DNA of 42,063 nt from Rhodospirillales bacterium (GTDB lineage Bacteria; Pseudomonadota; Alphaproteobacteria; ATCC43930; CGMCC-115725), in assembly GCA_947473305.1 (NCBI GenBank), contig CANJCB010000036.1, positions 1 to 42,063 on the forward strand. Direction: 5' to 3'. Positions 23,503-31,835 of the stretch are shown here, piece by piece. Position numbers and translations under genes: made by a program. The notes under the pieces are model-generated. The model was not told the origin of the DNA. It did not search any database and saw only the letters and a list, made by a program, of their open reading frames with translations. Each line of letters starts with the position of its first letter. Position 1 is the stretch's first letter.

Positions 23503-25129
23503 TTTCTCGGCTGCTGGCGCTCCTGTTGTCGCCAGTCTCGCCAGGCATCTCGCCAGGTGATGAGAAATTGCTCGTCCTCTATGCCATGGATCGTCCGTGA
23601 CATGCCGTCGTAGTAAGCGCCTTCCCGGATCGAGAGCACCGGCAAATCATCCGCCAGGATGGCTTGGACCTTGCGATAGGCCTCGCCGCGCTTTTCGCGG
23701 CCCACGGCCTGCTCTCCCTCCTCGAACAACGCATCAACCTGGGGGTTGGAATACCCCGACCCGTTACCGAAAGGCTTCTTGATCGATGAGGTGATCCAGG
23801 TGCGCGCCATGCCGAGAGCCGGATCGCCGAAGCTCGTGTAGCCGTTCATGAAGACATCGAAATCGTAGTCGTCATACATGCGCTTCGTGGCGCTCGTCCG
23901 GTCGACGGACTCGATCGCGACATCGACTCCGATCGTGCGCCACATGCTCTTTACCGCCGCCGCGACCAGCGCTCCGTCCTTGTCGTCCGCCGCGATCAGG
24001 AAGGTTGCCTTGAAGCGAGTCCCATCAGCACCCCGCTTGAAGCCCGCCGCGTCCAGTTCCGCGTTGGCTTGGTCGGGGGCATAGGCATACATCTTGCGAT
24101 AGTCGATATCGGGATTTGCCGCCCAGGCGAGTTGGGCCGGGAAGGGCATGATTCCCACCTTGCCGACATCCAGAAAGGCGGTGTGCAGCACCACGTCCCG
24201 GTCGATCGCCCGCATCAAGGCCTGCCGGACCCGCTTATCGTCGAACGGCTTGCGCTTCACGTTGAGGAACAGAAAGGTCATGCTCGGCGGGGTCGGCGAC
24301 AGGACCAGCTGCAGCTTGGGGTTCGCCTTGACCACCGGCAGATCGTTGAGCGCCAGATAGAAATTGGTGACGAAATCGACCTCCCCGTTGATCAGCGCCT
24401 GGGTGCGGGTGGAGGATTGCGGGATGATCTTGGCGATCACCTCGTCGAGGTAAGGTTTCCCCGGTTCCCAATAATCGGGATTGCGGGTGAGCCTGATGTA
24501 ATCGCCCCGTTTCCATTCCTTGAGCAGGAAGGGGCCGAGGCCGACCGGATTTGTCAGCGTCGCGGGGGGTTCTGCAGGGGATTGGTGCCCTCATAGACGT
24601 GCTTCGGCAGGATGGCGCCACCCTGCTGGCAGGCGAGCGACACCAGGAAGGGGCCATAGGGCGCCTTCAGGCGGATTACCACCTTGTCGGGGGCGGGCGT
24701 GTCGATCCCCTCGATCATGCGGCCGGCTCCGGCGAAGACCGAGCTGTATTTCGCGCTGACTTCGAGCAGCGTGTATTTCACGTCCTCGGAGGTGAAGGGC
24801 TTGCCGTCCTGCCATTTCGCTTTCACGAGGTCGAAGCTGTAGGTCTTGCCGTCGGGGGAGACCGTCCAGGATTTCGCCAGCATCGGTTGAGGGTCGAGCT
24901 TGGCATCCATCCGGGTGAGGCCCTGATAGATGACGCAGGCGATATGCCCGTCGGCATTGTTGCTGCCGACGTTGCGATTGAGCGTGCTGGGATCGCCGCC
25001 CAGCGCGAAGACGAGGGTCCCGCCGCGCTTGGGTGCGGCAGTCTGCGACCAGCCGGTGGCAGGGACCGCCGCCGCCAGCGTCGCGGCCAGTCCGGAAATG
25101 ACGAGAGAGCGCCACGTGTTCCTGATCAT
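23499..25129 (-). pseudogene. Peptide/opine-type ABC substrate-binding protein (family 5, DppA-like), frameshifted
   Basis: Minus-strand ATG 25129 starts a normal leader (IRNTWRSLVISGLAATLAAA, cleavage near WSQTA) and a family-5 mature chain: KRGGTLVFALGGDPSTLNRN, then ILPKHVYEGTNPLQN. At a run of six G on the plus strand (24564-24569) the frame breaks and TGA follows at 24554. In the shifted frame the sequence continues at once with ATLTNPVGLGPFLLKEW and NPDYWEPGKPYLDEV, then runs to the normal C-terminus, about 540 residues in all. A one-base loss or two-base gain in the homopolymer explains it. It could be a real mutation or an assembly error. It lies 11 bases after the aminotransferase gene. 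Confidence 0.85.
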
Positions 25130-25140
25130 GATGGTCCCTT

Positions 25141-26328
25141 TCAGCGCGCGAAGCGGAGCAAAGCCTGTCCCATGCGGGCAATAATCTCCTGCAGGATGGC
25201 GGTGGAGGTGGCGAAGTTGACGCGAACGAAATCCCGATAGCCCGGCGAAAAGCTTTCTCCCGGACTGAAGGCGACCCGGGCCTCCTTCAGGAAGAAGTCG
25301 CCCGCGCTGGTCGGCAAGCGCGCATCCCGGCAATCGAGCCAGGCGAAATAGGTGGCTTCCGGCGCGTGCCACCGCACAGCCGGCAGGGCGGTCCCGACCG
25401 CGGCTTCGAATTGCGCGCGGGCCTCGGTCAATCGAGCGAGAACCTGGCTCAGCCAAGGCTCGCCCTCACGCCAGGCCGTGATAGCCGCATCCATGCCGGC
25501 GATACCGGGCTGGCCCAGCAGGCGGCGGGGAATCCGCCGATGGAAGCGGTCCTTCAACTCCTGCGAGCCGAAATGCATGACGCCGCAGCGCAGGCCCGGA
25601 ATATTGAAACTCTTGGCGGGGGAGGTGATCGTCACCGTGCGCTTCGCGGCCTCGGCCGAGAGCGCAGCGAGCGGCATATGCCGCCGGCCCGGATAGACCA
25701 GATCCTGGTGGATCTCGTCAGAAACGATGACGAGATCGTGCCGCCGGGCGAGAGCGACGAGGGCTTCGAGTTCCTGCTCTTCGAAAACCCGCCCCGTCGG
25801 GTTGTGGGGATTGCAGAGAAGGATCATCCGGGTACCGGGATCGATGGCCCGCGCCAAGCCATCGATATCGAGAGTGACGCCTTCGCCGGCATCGACGAGG
25901 GGATTGTCGATAAAACGCCGGCCCGTCTCCCGGATCGCTTCCAGCATCGGCGGATAGCAGGGCGTTTGCAGCGCGATCCCGTCGCCCGGATCGGAAAAGG
26001 CCAGGATCGCGGCGAATTTGGCCTGGGCCAGATCCGAGACCGGAACAGCCAGGGCGGGATCGGCAGACCAGCCGAAGCGCTTATCCATCCACTCGCTGAA
26101 GGCCTGGGCAAGAACAACGGCCGGCTGCTGGCCCTCGCGCCGGGGATAACCGAAATCCTCCTGCGAGACGATCTCCTGCAGCGCCGTTTTGATGGGTTCC
26201 GCCGTGCGGAAGTCCATCTGGGCGATCCAGGCCGGAATCACGTCGGGCGGATAGGCGGTCCATTTGGCGCTCCGTTGCTGACGGAGTTCCTCCAGGGGAA
26301 TCTCGATGGAGGTTTCGCGAGAGGTCAT
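25141..26328 (-). CDS. PLP-dependent aminotransferase class I/II, MalY/PatB (C-S beta-lyase) type
   Basis: A 395-residue fold-type-I PLP enzyme. The MalY/PatB pattern is clear: RSAKWTAYPPDVIPAWIAQM at the start, then NPHNPTGRVF near 173-182, SDEIHQDLVY with the PLP-pyridine Asp204, and the Schiff-base lysine Lys239 in SPAKSFNIPGLRCG. Relatives cleave cystathionine, cysteine S-conjugates or djenkolate, and some are true transaminases. I choose ATG 26328 over 26397 because the latter starts within a regulatory palindrome and adds 23 unconserved residues. It diverges from the GntR regulator and is followed by a damaged binding-protein gene. Confidence 0.85.
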   Translation of the reverse strand: MTSRETSIEIPLEELRQQRSAKWTAYPPDVIPAWIAQMDFRTAEPIKTALQEIVSQEDFGYPRREGQQPAVVLAQAFSEWMDKRFGWSADPALAVPVSDLAQAKFAAILAFSDPGDGIALQTPCYPPMLEAIRETGRRFIDNPLVDAGEGVTLDIDGLARAIDPGTRMILLCNPHNPTGRVFEEQELEALVALARRHDLVIVSDEIHQDLVYPGRRHMPLAALSAEAAKRTVTITSPAKSFNIPGLRCGVMHFGSQELKDRFHRRIPRRLLGQPGIAGMDAAITAWREGEPWLSQVLARLTEARAQFEAAVGTALPAVRWHAPEATYFAWLDCRDARLPTSAGDFFLKEARVAFSPGESFSPGYRDFVRVNFATSTAILQEIIARMGQALLRFAR

Positions 26329-26390
26329 TGCGGGCTTTGGACCCTCCTGGGCGGGATCGGCGGAACTCGAATAAGCTGGACGTGAAAGGT

Positions 26391-26415
26391 ATTGCATACT
26401 AAAATTGTATGCAAT
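26391..26415. promoter_or_regulatory. Palindromic operator, GntR/FCD type
   Basis: ATTGCATAC (26391-26399) and GTATGCAAT (26407-26415) form a perfect 9-bp inverted repeat with a 7-base spacer. The right half extends to ATTGTATGCAAT (26404-26415), one base from the symmetric ATTGTATACAAT pattern known for FCD-class GntR regulators. The region 26395-26471 is strikingly AT-rich against its surroundings and separates the aminotransferase from the GntR gene, so it probably carries both promoters. The binding protein would be the adjacent GntR regulator (inference). Confidence 0.7.
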
Positions 26416-26471
26416 GTGCGTTGTTAAATCATTATTTATCAATAACTTATAGATAAGTGGTTTATATCGTA

Positions 26472-27224
26472 ATGAGGACGGTGACGAAAATCAGCGATAC
26501 TGGGCCTGCGGGCTTGTCGCGTCGACTGCCGCGGCGCCTTGCCCTGGTGGCGAGCGAAGGGGAAAGCCCGATTGCGCGTCATCCGCTGCCCGCCCAGATC
26601 GTCGAACGGCTGCGAGCGGAGATCGTCGAAGGCAAATGGGGACCGGGAGAGCGTCTGACGGAGCAGATGCTTTGCGAGATCTATGGCGTCTCGCGCACAC
26701 CGCTCCGCGAGGCGTTGAAGGTCGTCGAAACCGAGGGACTCCTGGTCCTGCTGCCCAACCGGGGCGCTGTCATTACCGAGCCGACCCTCAGCGACACCAG
26801 GGATAAATTGCGAGTCCTGGGCGCGCTGGAGGGATTGGCGATCAGCCTGGTCTGCGTTCAGGCCACGGAGGATGAACTTCTGGCCGTCGCGAAGTTGCAT
26901 GAACGCATGCAGGATGCCCATAAGCGCAAGCAGCCGCGCCGCTATTTCGAGGTCAACGACAAGGTGCATGTCGCCCTGATCGCCGCGTCGCGCAACCAGA
27001 CCCTCGGCGATCTCCATGCGACACTCTCGCGGCATATCCGACGCGCCCGGCTTATTGCCAATTTCAAGGAGACGGTCAGCGATCAATCGATGGCCGAGCA
27101 CGAGGCCATCGTTGCCGCGGTCATGCGGCGGGACGCGTCGGCGGCGAAGCAGGCGATCGAAGCCCATATGGAAACGGTCGTGGAAAAGCTGATGGCCGCG
27201 GCGTCGGATCGGAGGCGGCGATGA
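26472..27224 (+). CDS. GntR-family transcriptional regulator, FCD subfamily
   Basis: A 250-residue regulator. The N-terminal winged helix-turn-helix is in IVEGKWGPGERLTEQMLCEI and YGVSRTPLREALKVVETEG, followed by LLPNRGAVITEP. The C-terminal FCD all-helical ligand domain has the metal/ligand histidines in NDKVHVALI, MAEHEAIVAA and IEAHMETV. ATG 26472 is used. GTG 26457 is an in-frame alternative, and neither has a strong ribosome site. The regulator faces the aminotransferase gene across a palindrome and is coupled by an ATGA overlap to the downstream binding-protein gene. FCD regulators usually respond to a carboxylic acid or amino acid intermediate of the pathway they control. Confidence 0.92.
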   Translation: MRTVTKISDTGPAGLSRRLPRRLALVASEGESPIARHPLPAQIVERLRAEIVEGKWGPGERLTEQMLCEIYGVSRTPLREALKVVETEGLLVLLPNRGAVITEPTLSDTRDKLRVLGALEGLAISLVCVQATEDELLAVAKLHERMQDAHKRKQPRRYFEVNDKVHVALIAASRNQTLGDLHATLSRHIRRARLIANFKETVSDQSMAEHEAIVAAVMRRDASAAKQAIEAHMETVVEKLMAAASDRRRR

Positions 27225-28129
27225 CGGTCTCGCTCGATTACGGCGCTCCCACATCGCATTCGAGCCTGATCGCTCATTTCGCGATCGCCAAGGGCCTCTT
27301 CGCGCGGCAAGGAATCGAGGCTGCGGTAAAGGTGGTTCATGGAGGACCCGAACTTGCCGCCGCTTATCATTCGGGGGCGATCCCCATGGGCGAAATGGGC
27401 TCCCCGCCCGCGATCACCGCCATCGGGGCGGGGCGTCGGATCAAGATCGTGGGCAGCAGCATGCGGCGCGGCGTGGCGCTTTTCTTTGTGACTCGGGCGG
27501 ATATTCAGGCCATCGGCGGGTTGCGGGGCGAGCGTCTCGGCGCTCTCAGCGCGGGAAGCTGCAGCGATTGGTATCTGCGCGAGGTGTTGCGCCAGAACGG
27601 GCTGGAGCCCGGTCGCGATGTGGAGATCGTCGGGCTTGGCAAGGATCACGACCGGGTCAACGAATTGATCGCCGAGGGCGTCATCGCCGGAGCTTTGGTA
27701 AGCGGGCTCAACGCGAAGCAGGGCGAGCGCGGCGGGATCAGCCGCTGCTGGGGCTCGGCTTTCGACGTGGCGACGGTGCCCGATCTGCAATGGAGCGTCC
27801 ATGTCGCGAATATGGAGTTCCTGGATCGCGATACCGAATTCGCAGCCACTGTTCTGGGCGTATTGCGTGAGGCGGGACAGGCGGCCGAGCGTGATCCCGA
27901 GGAATGGATCGCCTTCACCGCTGAGAAATTCGCGATCGATCCCGATCTTTCCCGGGAGGCCTTCGAAATCGAACGGCCTTTCCTGCATTTCGAGGGACGG
28001 CTGGATCTCGAGGGGCTGCAACGCTCCATCGACTTGCAGAAGAAGCTCGGCGCGCTGAAGGGGGATCTCGCGCTCGATAATGTGGTGGATTGGCGCTTTC
28101 ACACCCCCGCGCCGGGGCCAATGGCTTAA
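27221..28129 (+). CDS. NitT/TauT-type (NMT1/SsuA-like) substrate-binding protein without a signal peptide
   Basis: A 302-residue protein with the SsuA/THI5-like fold pattern: DYGAPTSHSSLIAHFAIAKG, LFARQGIEAAVKVVHGGPEL and AAAYHSGAIPMGEMGSPPAI. The first strand begins at residue 3 and there is no hydrophobic leader. No alternative upstream start exists because the gene overlaps the GntR stop (ATGA). Either it is cytoplasmic, as in THI5-type enzymes or ligand sensors, or the leader was lost. A close match to ABC binding proteins is certain. Its transport role is not. Confidence 0.78.
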   Translation: MTVSLDYGAPTSHSSLIAHFAIAKGLFARQGIEAAVKVVHGGPELAAAYHSGAIPMGEMGSPPAITAIGAGRRIKIVGSSMRRGVALFFVTRADIQAIGGLRGERLGALSAGSCSDWYLREVLRQNGLEPGRDVEIVGLGKDHDRVNELIAEGVIAGALVSGLNAKQGERGGISRCWGSAFDVATVPDLQWSVHVANMEFLDRDTEFAATVLGVLREAGQAAERDPEEWIAFTAEKFAIDPDLSREAFEIERPFLHFEGRLDLEGLQRSIDLQKKLGALKGDLALDNVVDWRFHTPAPGPMA

Positions 28130-28141
28130 GGGAGAAAAAGG

Positions 28142-28717
28142 ATGAGTGAGCTTCGTCAGGTTGCGGATGCGGTCGCCGTCGGGACGGTCGGCGGAAAGCT
28201 CAAGAAATTCTGCGAGGAGGCGCATGCCATCCTCGCCGCTTCGCCCGGGAGCGAGGGCGCCAGGCGGGTGAAGCCGCTGCTGGAGGCTTTGGTCGCGGCT
28301 CCGGACTTCGTCGCGGAACATTGCGGACCCGATGCCAAGCCGGGATTGCATCTTCTTTATGAAGACCCGGACCTCGGTTTCCAGGTCCTGGCCCATGTCA
28401 ACGACAAGGGGCGGGTATCTCCGCCGCACAATCACGGCGCCTCCTGGGCGATCTACGCGCAGGCCGTGGGGTACACGGATATGACGGAATGGGCCTGCAC
28501 GCCGGATCCCGCAAATCCGCCGCGCTACGAGGTGAAGCCGGCAACGAAGTACCGGGTCAATCCCGGAGAAGCGGGCATCTATGCGGACGGCGCGGTTCAT
28601 TCGATCGACTATCAGGGCGGTTCCCGCTTTGTGCGGGTGACCGGGACCAACCTCGACAAGATCGAACGGACTTTTTTCAACCCCGCGACCGGTGAGTCGC
28701 GGGTCGTGACCCCTTAG
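28142..28717 (+). CDS. Cupin, cysteine-dioxygenase-like (thiol dioxygenase superfamily)
   Basis: A 191-residue single-cupin protein. The three-histidine iron site of thiol dioxygenases is visible: His96-x-His98 in SPPHNHGASWAIYAQ and His153 in DGAVHSIDY. These enzymes add O2 to a thiol such as cysteine or 3-mercaptopropionate, giving a sulfinate. Relatives of this predicted metal-dependent group are largely untested. AGGGAGAAAAAGG lies just before ATG 28142. It is 12 bases after the binding-protein gene and 16 before the Rieske gene. Together with the MalY/PatB-like enzyme across the divergent promoter it suggests sulfur-compound catabolism (inference). Confidence 0.8.
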   Translation: MSELRQVADAVAVGTVGGKLKKFCEEAHAILAASPGSEGARRVKPLLEALVAAPDFVAEHCGPDAKPGLHLLYEDPDLGFQVLAHVNDKGRVSPPHNHGASWAIYAQAVGYTDMTEWACTPDPANPPRYEVKPATKYRVNPGEAGIYADGAVHSIDYQGGSRFVRVTGTNLDKIERTFFNPATGESRVVTP

Positions 28718-28733
28718 GAAACGGCAGGGAAAC

Positions 28734-29960
28734 ATGCTTCCACCCGACCAGAACGACCTTTTGACCCGCGTCGAAGGCGACGCACCCATGGGGCAGATGC
28801 TCGCTCAGCATTTCTGGATCCCCGCGTTGAAGTCGTCCGCGGTCGTTGCGGATGGGCCTCCGATCAAGGTCAGGCTTCTGGGGCGGAATTATGTGGTTTT
28901 CCGGACCACCGAGGGGAAGGTTTCCTGCCTGGACGAGCGTTGCCCTCATCGCGGAGCGTCCCTCGCCCTGGCCCGCAACGAAAATTGCGCGCTGCGCTGC
29001 ATCTTCCATGGCTGGAAGATCGATGCGGCAGGCGAGGTGACGGAGGTGCCGACGCAGACAACCGACCCTCAGCGTTTCGCGAAGTCGGTGAAGGTCGGCC
29101 GCCATCACGCAAGAGAGGCGGGCGGCCTGGTCTGGCTATGGCTCGGAAAGGGCGATAAGCCGCCGCAATTCCCGCATTTCGAATTCACGACCCTGCCGGT
29201 GGAGCGCGTCAGCATTCGCATGGCGACGGTCAATTTCAACTGGTTCCAAGGGGTGGAAGCGAACCAGGATTCCTCTCACGTCGGCATCCTGCACCGGAAT
29301 TTCGTGGGCGGGCTCGGCAACCTCCAGATGATGGCGCAGAACAGCTCGCCGCTCTACGAGGTGGCCGGGACGCCCTACGGTTATCAGGCGGTGGCTTTGC
29401 GGGCCATGGCCGACGGTTCGACCTATATGCGCATCACGGAATTCGTGATGCCCTGGTATTCCTTCATTCCGCCGATCGACATGGCGGATAGCGAGCGGAT
29501 GGCGATCATCGCGGTGCCGGTCGACGATCGGACCACCAACATGATCTATATCCGCTACGACAACGAGAAGACGGTCGATCCCGAGCATTACCAGCGCATC
29601 CTGGAAACCGAGGATTTCAAGATCCTTTCAGGCGGCGAAAGAACCAATTGGGGCCAGGACCGGGAAGCCATGCGCAACGACAATTTCTCAGGCTTCCACA
29701 ATCTCGTGCTGGAGGATATCGCGGTTCAGCTCAGCATGGGGCCGATTGCGGATCGGTCCGACGAACAACTGTGCTCGGGCGACAAGGCGATCATCCAGGC
29801 CCGGCGGCTCATGCTGCGAACCGTGCAGGCTTCCGGAGAGGGGACAGCCCCTCCGACCGAAGAGCTTGGGCCTGCCGGCTACACGGCGATCCGCTCGCGC
29901 GCGGATATTTTGCCCGAGGGGGCGGACTGGCGCGACGCTTGCGGGCAGGTGACGCTCTAG
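28734..29960 (+). CDS. Rieske non-heme iron oxygenase, single-subunit (phthalate/phenoxybenzoate dioxygenase) type
   Basis: A 408-residue oxygenase of the alpha-only class. The Rieske ligands are Cys70-x-His72 and Cys89-x2-His92 in CPHRGAS and CIFHGW. The mononuclear-iron motif NQDSSHVGILH gives Asp179, His182 and His187. The long C-terminal part contains the class-typical GERTNWGQDREAMRNDNFSG segment. Members include phthalate 4,5-dioxygenase, vanillate and dicamba demethylases, and ether-cleaving enzymes. All need a FMN/ferredoxin reductase, which is not in the window. The gene is the fourth of the GntR-led operon. Confidence 0.92.
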   Translation: MLPPDQNDLLTRVEGDAPMGQMLAQHFWIPALKSSAVVADGPPIKVRLLGRNYVVFRTTEGKVSCLDERCPHRGASLALARNENCALRCIFHGWKIDAAGEVTEVPTQTTDPQRFAKSVKVGRHHAREAGGLVWLWLGKGDKPPQFPHFEFTTLPVERVSIRMATVNFNWFQGVEANQDSSHVGILHRNFVGGLGNLQMMAQNSSPLYEVAGTPYGYQAVALRAMADGSTYMRITEFVMPWYSFIPPIDMADSERMAIIAVPVDDRTTNMIYIRYDNEKTVDPEHYQRILETEDFKILSGGERTNWGQDREAMRNDNFSGFHNLVLEDIAVQLSMGPIADRSDEQLCSGDKAIIQARRLMLRTVQASGEGTAPPTEELGPAGYTAIRSRADILPEGADWRDACGQVTL

Positions 29961-30090
29961 CCGGACGACACCCCGGTGGATATCCCCGAGTGGAATTGCG
30001 CGGTCCATGCCATCTGCGGTGGCGAAGTGCCTTCTTCCCGAAAACAGACTACTCTGCAAAAATTCTGAAGATCGCTATGGGGGAGGCGAG

Positions 30091-31605
30091 ATGACCAAGC
30101 AGGTGTGGCGCGCGGGCCTTGCGACGCTGGTGGTGGCTTTGTCGCTGGGAGCGATTTCCGCACCCGCCCTGGCCCAGGATCTCAAGGTCGGCGTCTCCGG
30201 CCTGCCGCCCGGTCAAGGCAACCCCTATAGCGGGATCGGCACCCCGTCGAGCTTCGTCTGGGACGCGATCTTCGATCCCCTGGTCCGCATCGATGCGACA
30301 GGGCGGGCGGCCCCCGCCCTCGCCGAGAGCTGGAAGAACATCGATCCCACCCATTGGGAATTCGCCCTCCGGCAGGGCGTCTCCTTTTCCAACGGCGAGC
30401 CCTTCAATGCCGATGCGGTGGTCGCGGCGCTCAGTTTTCTGATCAAGGACGGCAGGCCTACGGCGGTCGGCGGCGAGCTTCGCAACCTCGTCAGCGCCGT
30501 CAAGAAGGACGACAAGACCGTCGTCATTGAGACGAGCGGCCCCGATCCGGTGCTGCCCAACAAGATGGCGATGGTCTCCATCGTGGCTCCCGGCGCCTGG
30601 GCCAAGCTCGGACCCGCCGACTTCGCCAAGGCGCCGGTCGGCACCGGCCCCTTCGTCCTCGATAAATGGACGCCGAGCGCGGCCCAGCTATCCGCCAGCA
30701 AGACCTCCTGGCGCGCGCCGAAGGTCGCTACCATGGAGGTGCTGGCGCTGCCGGAACGCGCCGCGCGGCTTCAGGCGCTGCTCTCCGGCCAGATCAACAT
30801 CGGCTTCGGCTTTTCGCCCGATAATATCGGCCAGCTGAAATCGGGTGGCACGCAGACCATGGTGACGCCGGCACCCCAGGTGATGTCCCTGGCCTTTGCC
30901 AACGTCCAGCACGCCAACAGCCCCTTCAACGATGTGCGGGTCCGGCAGGCGGCCAATCTGGCGGTGAACCGCAAGGCCATCGCCGATGTCCTCCTTGCCG
31001 GCCAGGGCGCGCCCGCCGGCCAGGCGGGCACTCCGGCGGCCTTCGGCTACGATCCCAAGATCCCGCCCTATCCGACCGATGTGGAGAAGGCGAAGAAGCT
31101 GATGGTCGAGGCCGGTTTCGCCAAGGGTTTCTCGGTCATCGCCGATGTCTCCGTCGGCAGCTTTCCCGCCGACAGCGAGATCTACCAGCAGGCGGCCATC
31201 GACCTGAAGGCGATCGGCATCACGCTCGAACTGCGCCAGGTCACTTTTCCCGAATGGCTCGATTTCTACCTGAAGGGCACCTGGCCGCACGAACTCTTTG
31301 GCTCGTCCTGGAACACCGCGCCCTATATGGATTCTATCCGGCCCTATACCTATACGAGTTGTATGAAGGCGAACCCGTTCTTCTGCGACAAGGAGATGAC
31401 GCCGTTCGTCAATGCGACCACGGCCGAGTTCAATCCCGACGCCCGCGCCGATCTCCTGCGGAAGCTTCACGCGAAGACCAACGAGGTGCTGCCGGCGATT
31501 TGGCTGGTGGAGCAGATCGATCTTTCCGCGGTCAGCCCCAGCGTGAAGGGTCTCGTTTTCGAGAACCGCGTCGTCCACTACGAGGGTGTGACGGTCTCGA
31601 AATAG
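30091..31605 (+). CDS. Peptide/nickel-type ABC substrate-binding protein (family 5, DppA-like)
   Basis: A 504-residue periplasmic protein. ATG 30091 follows GGGGGAGG and starts a Sec leader (MTKQVWRAGLATLVVALSLG, cleavage near APALAQ). The family-5 signs are SFVWDAIFDPLVRIDATG, then WKNIDPTHWEFALRQGVSFS, NDVRVRQAANLAVNRKAI and a C-terminal IWLVEQIDL. It is the natural specificity component for the DppBCDF genes at 33183-36997, from which it is separated by two minus-strand genes. Its ligand may be an oligopeptide, glutathione-like conjugate, opine or nickel complex. Confidence 0.9.
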   Translation: MTKQVWRAGLATLVVALSLGAISAPALAQDLKVGVSGLPPGQGNPYSGIGTPSSFVWDAIFDPLVRIDATGRAAPALAESWKNIDPTHWEFALRQGVSFSNGEPFNADAVVAALSFLIKDGRPTAVGGELRNLVSAVKKDDKTVVIETSGPDPVLPNKMAMVSIVAPGAWAKLGPADFAKAPVGTGPFVLDKWTPSAAQLSASKTSWRAPKVATMEVLALPERAARLQALLSGQINIGFGFSPDNIGQLKSGGTQTMVTPAPQVMSLAFANVQHANSPFNDVRVRQAANLAVNRKAIADVLLAGQGAPAGQAGTPAAFGYDPKIPPYPTDVEKAKKLMVEAGFAKGFSVIADVSVGSFPADSEIYQQAAIDLKAIGITLELRQVTFPEWLDFYLKGTWPHELFGSSWNTAPYMDSIRPYTYTSCMKANPFFCDKEMTPFVNATTAEFNPDARADLLRKLHAKTNEVLPAIWLVEQIDLSAVSPSVKGLVFENRVVHYEGVTVSK

Positions 31606-31614
31606 GGGCTCGAC

Positions 31615-31631
31615 GTAGGGGCTTACCCTAC
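31615..31631. other. Small hairpin between convergent genes
   Basis: GTAGGG (31615-31620), loop GCTTA, CCCTAC (31626-31631). It lies in the 17-base gap between the DppA-like gene and the convergent coiled-coil gene, and covers the latter's stop codon. The stem is short and no U-run follows on either strand, so terminator activity is doubtful. Confidence 0.25.
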
Positions 31632-31835
31632 CAGCCGCTGCACCATCGCCGCGATCGGGTCGCCGGGTGCCACCGGCTTCCCGGCGACCCTCGCTTCCAG
31701 CTGCTCGACCCGCGCGGCGAGCCCGGCGAGCTCTCCGATCAGGTTGTGGACGATGCGGGACACCTCGTCGATATCCCGGCCGTCGAGCAGGGTACGGATG
31801 GCAAGCTCGGACGAGCGCAAAGCGGCATAGCTCAT
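31623..31835 (-). CDS. Small coiled-coil protein of unknown function, 70 residues
   Basis: ATG 31835 has AAGGAGC five bases ahead and overlaps the methyltransferase stop by four bases (ATGA), so it is a real, translationally coupled gene. The longer in-frame reading to 31880 is upstream extension inside the methyltransferase. The protein begins SYAALRSSELAIRTLLDGRD, then HNLIGELAGLAARVEQLEAR, a heptad-like coiled coil over roughly residues 25-52, and ends DPIAAMVQRLVG. No signal or membrane segment is seen. I do not recognise the family. A role as partner or chaperone of the methyltransferase is inference from coupling. Confidence 0.72.
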   Translation of the reverse strand: MSYAALRSSELAIRTLLDGRDIDEVSRIVHNLIGELAGLAARVEQLEARVAGKPVAPGDPIAAMVQRLVG

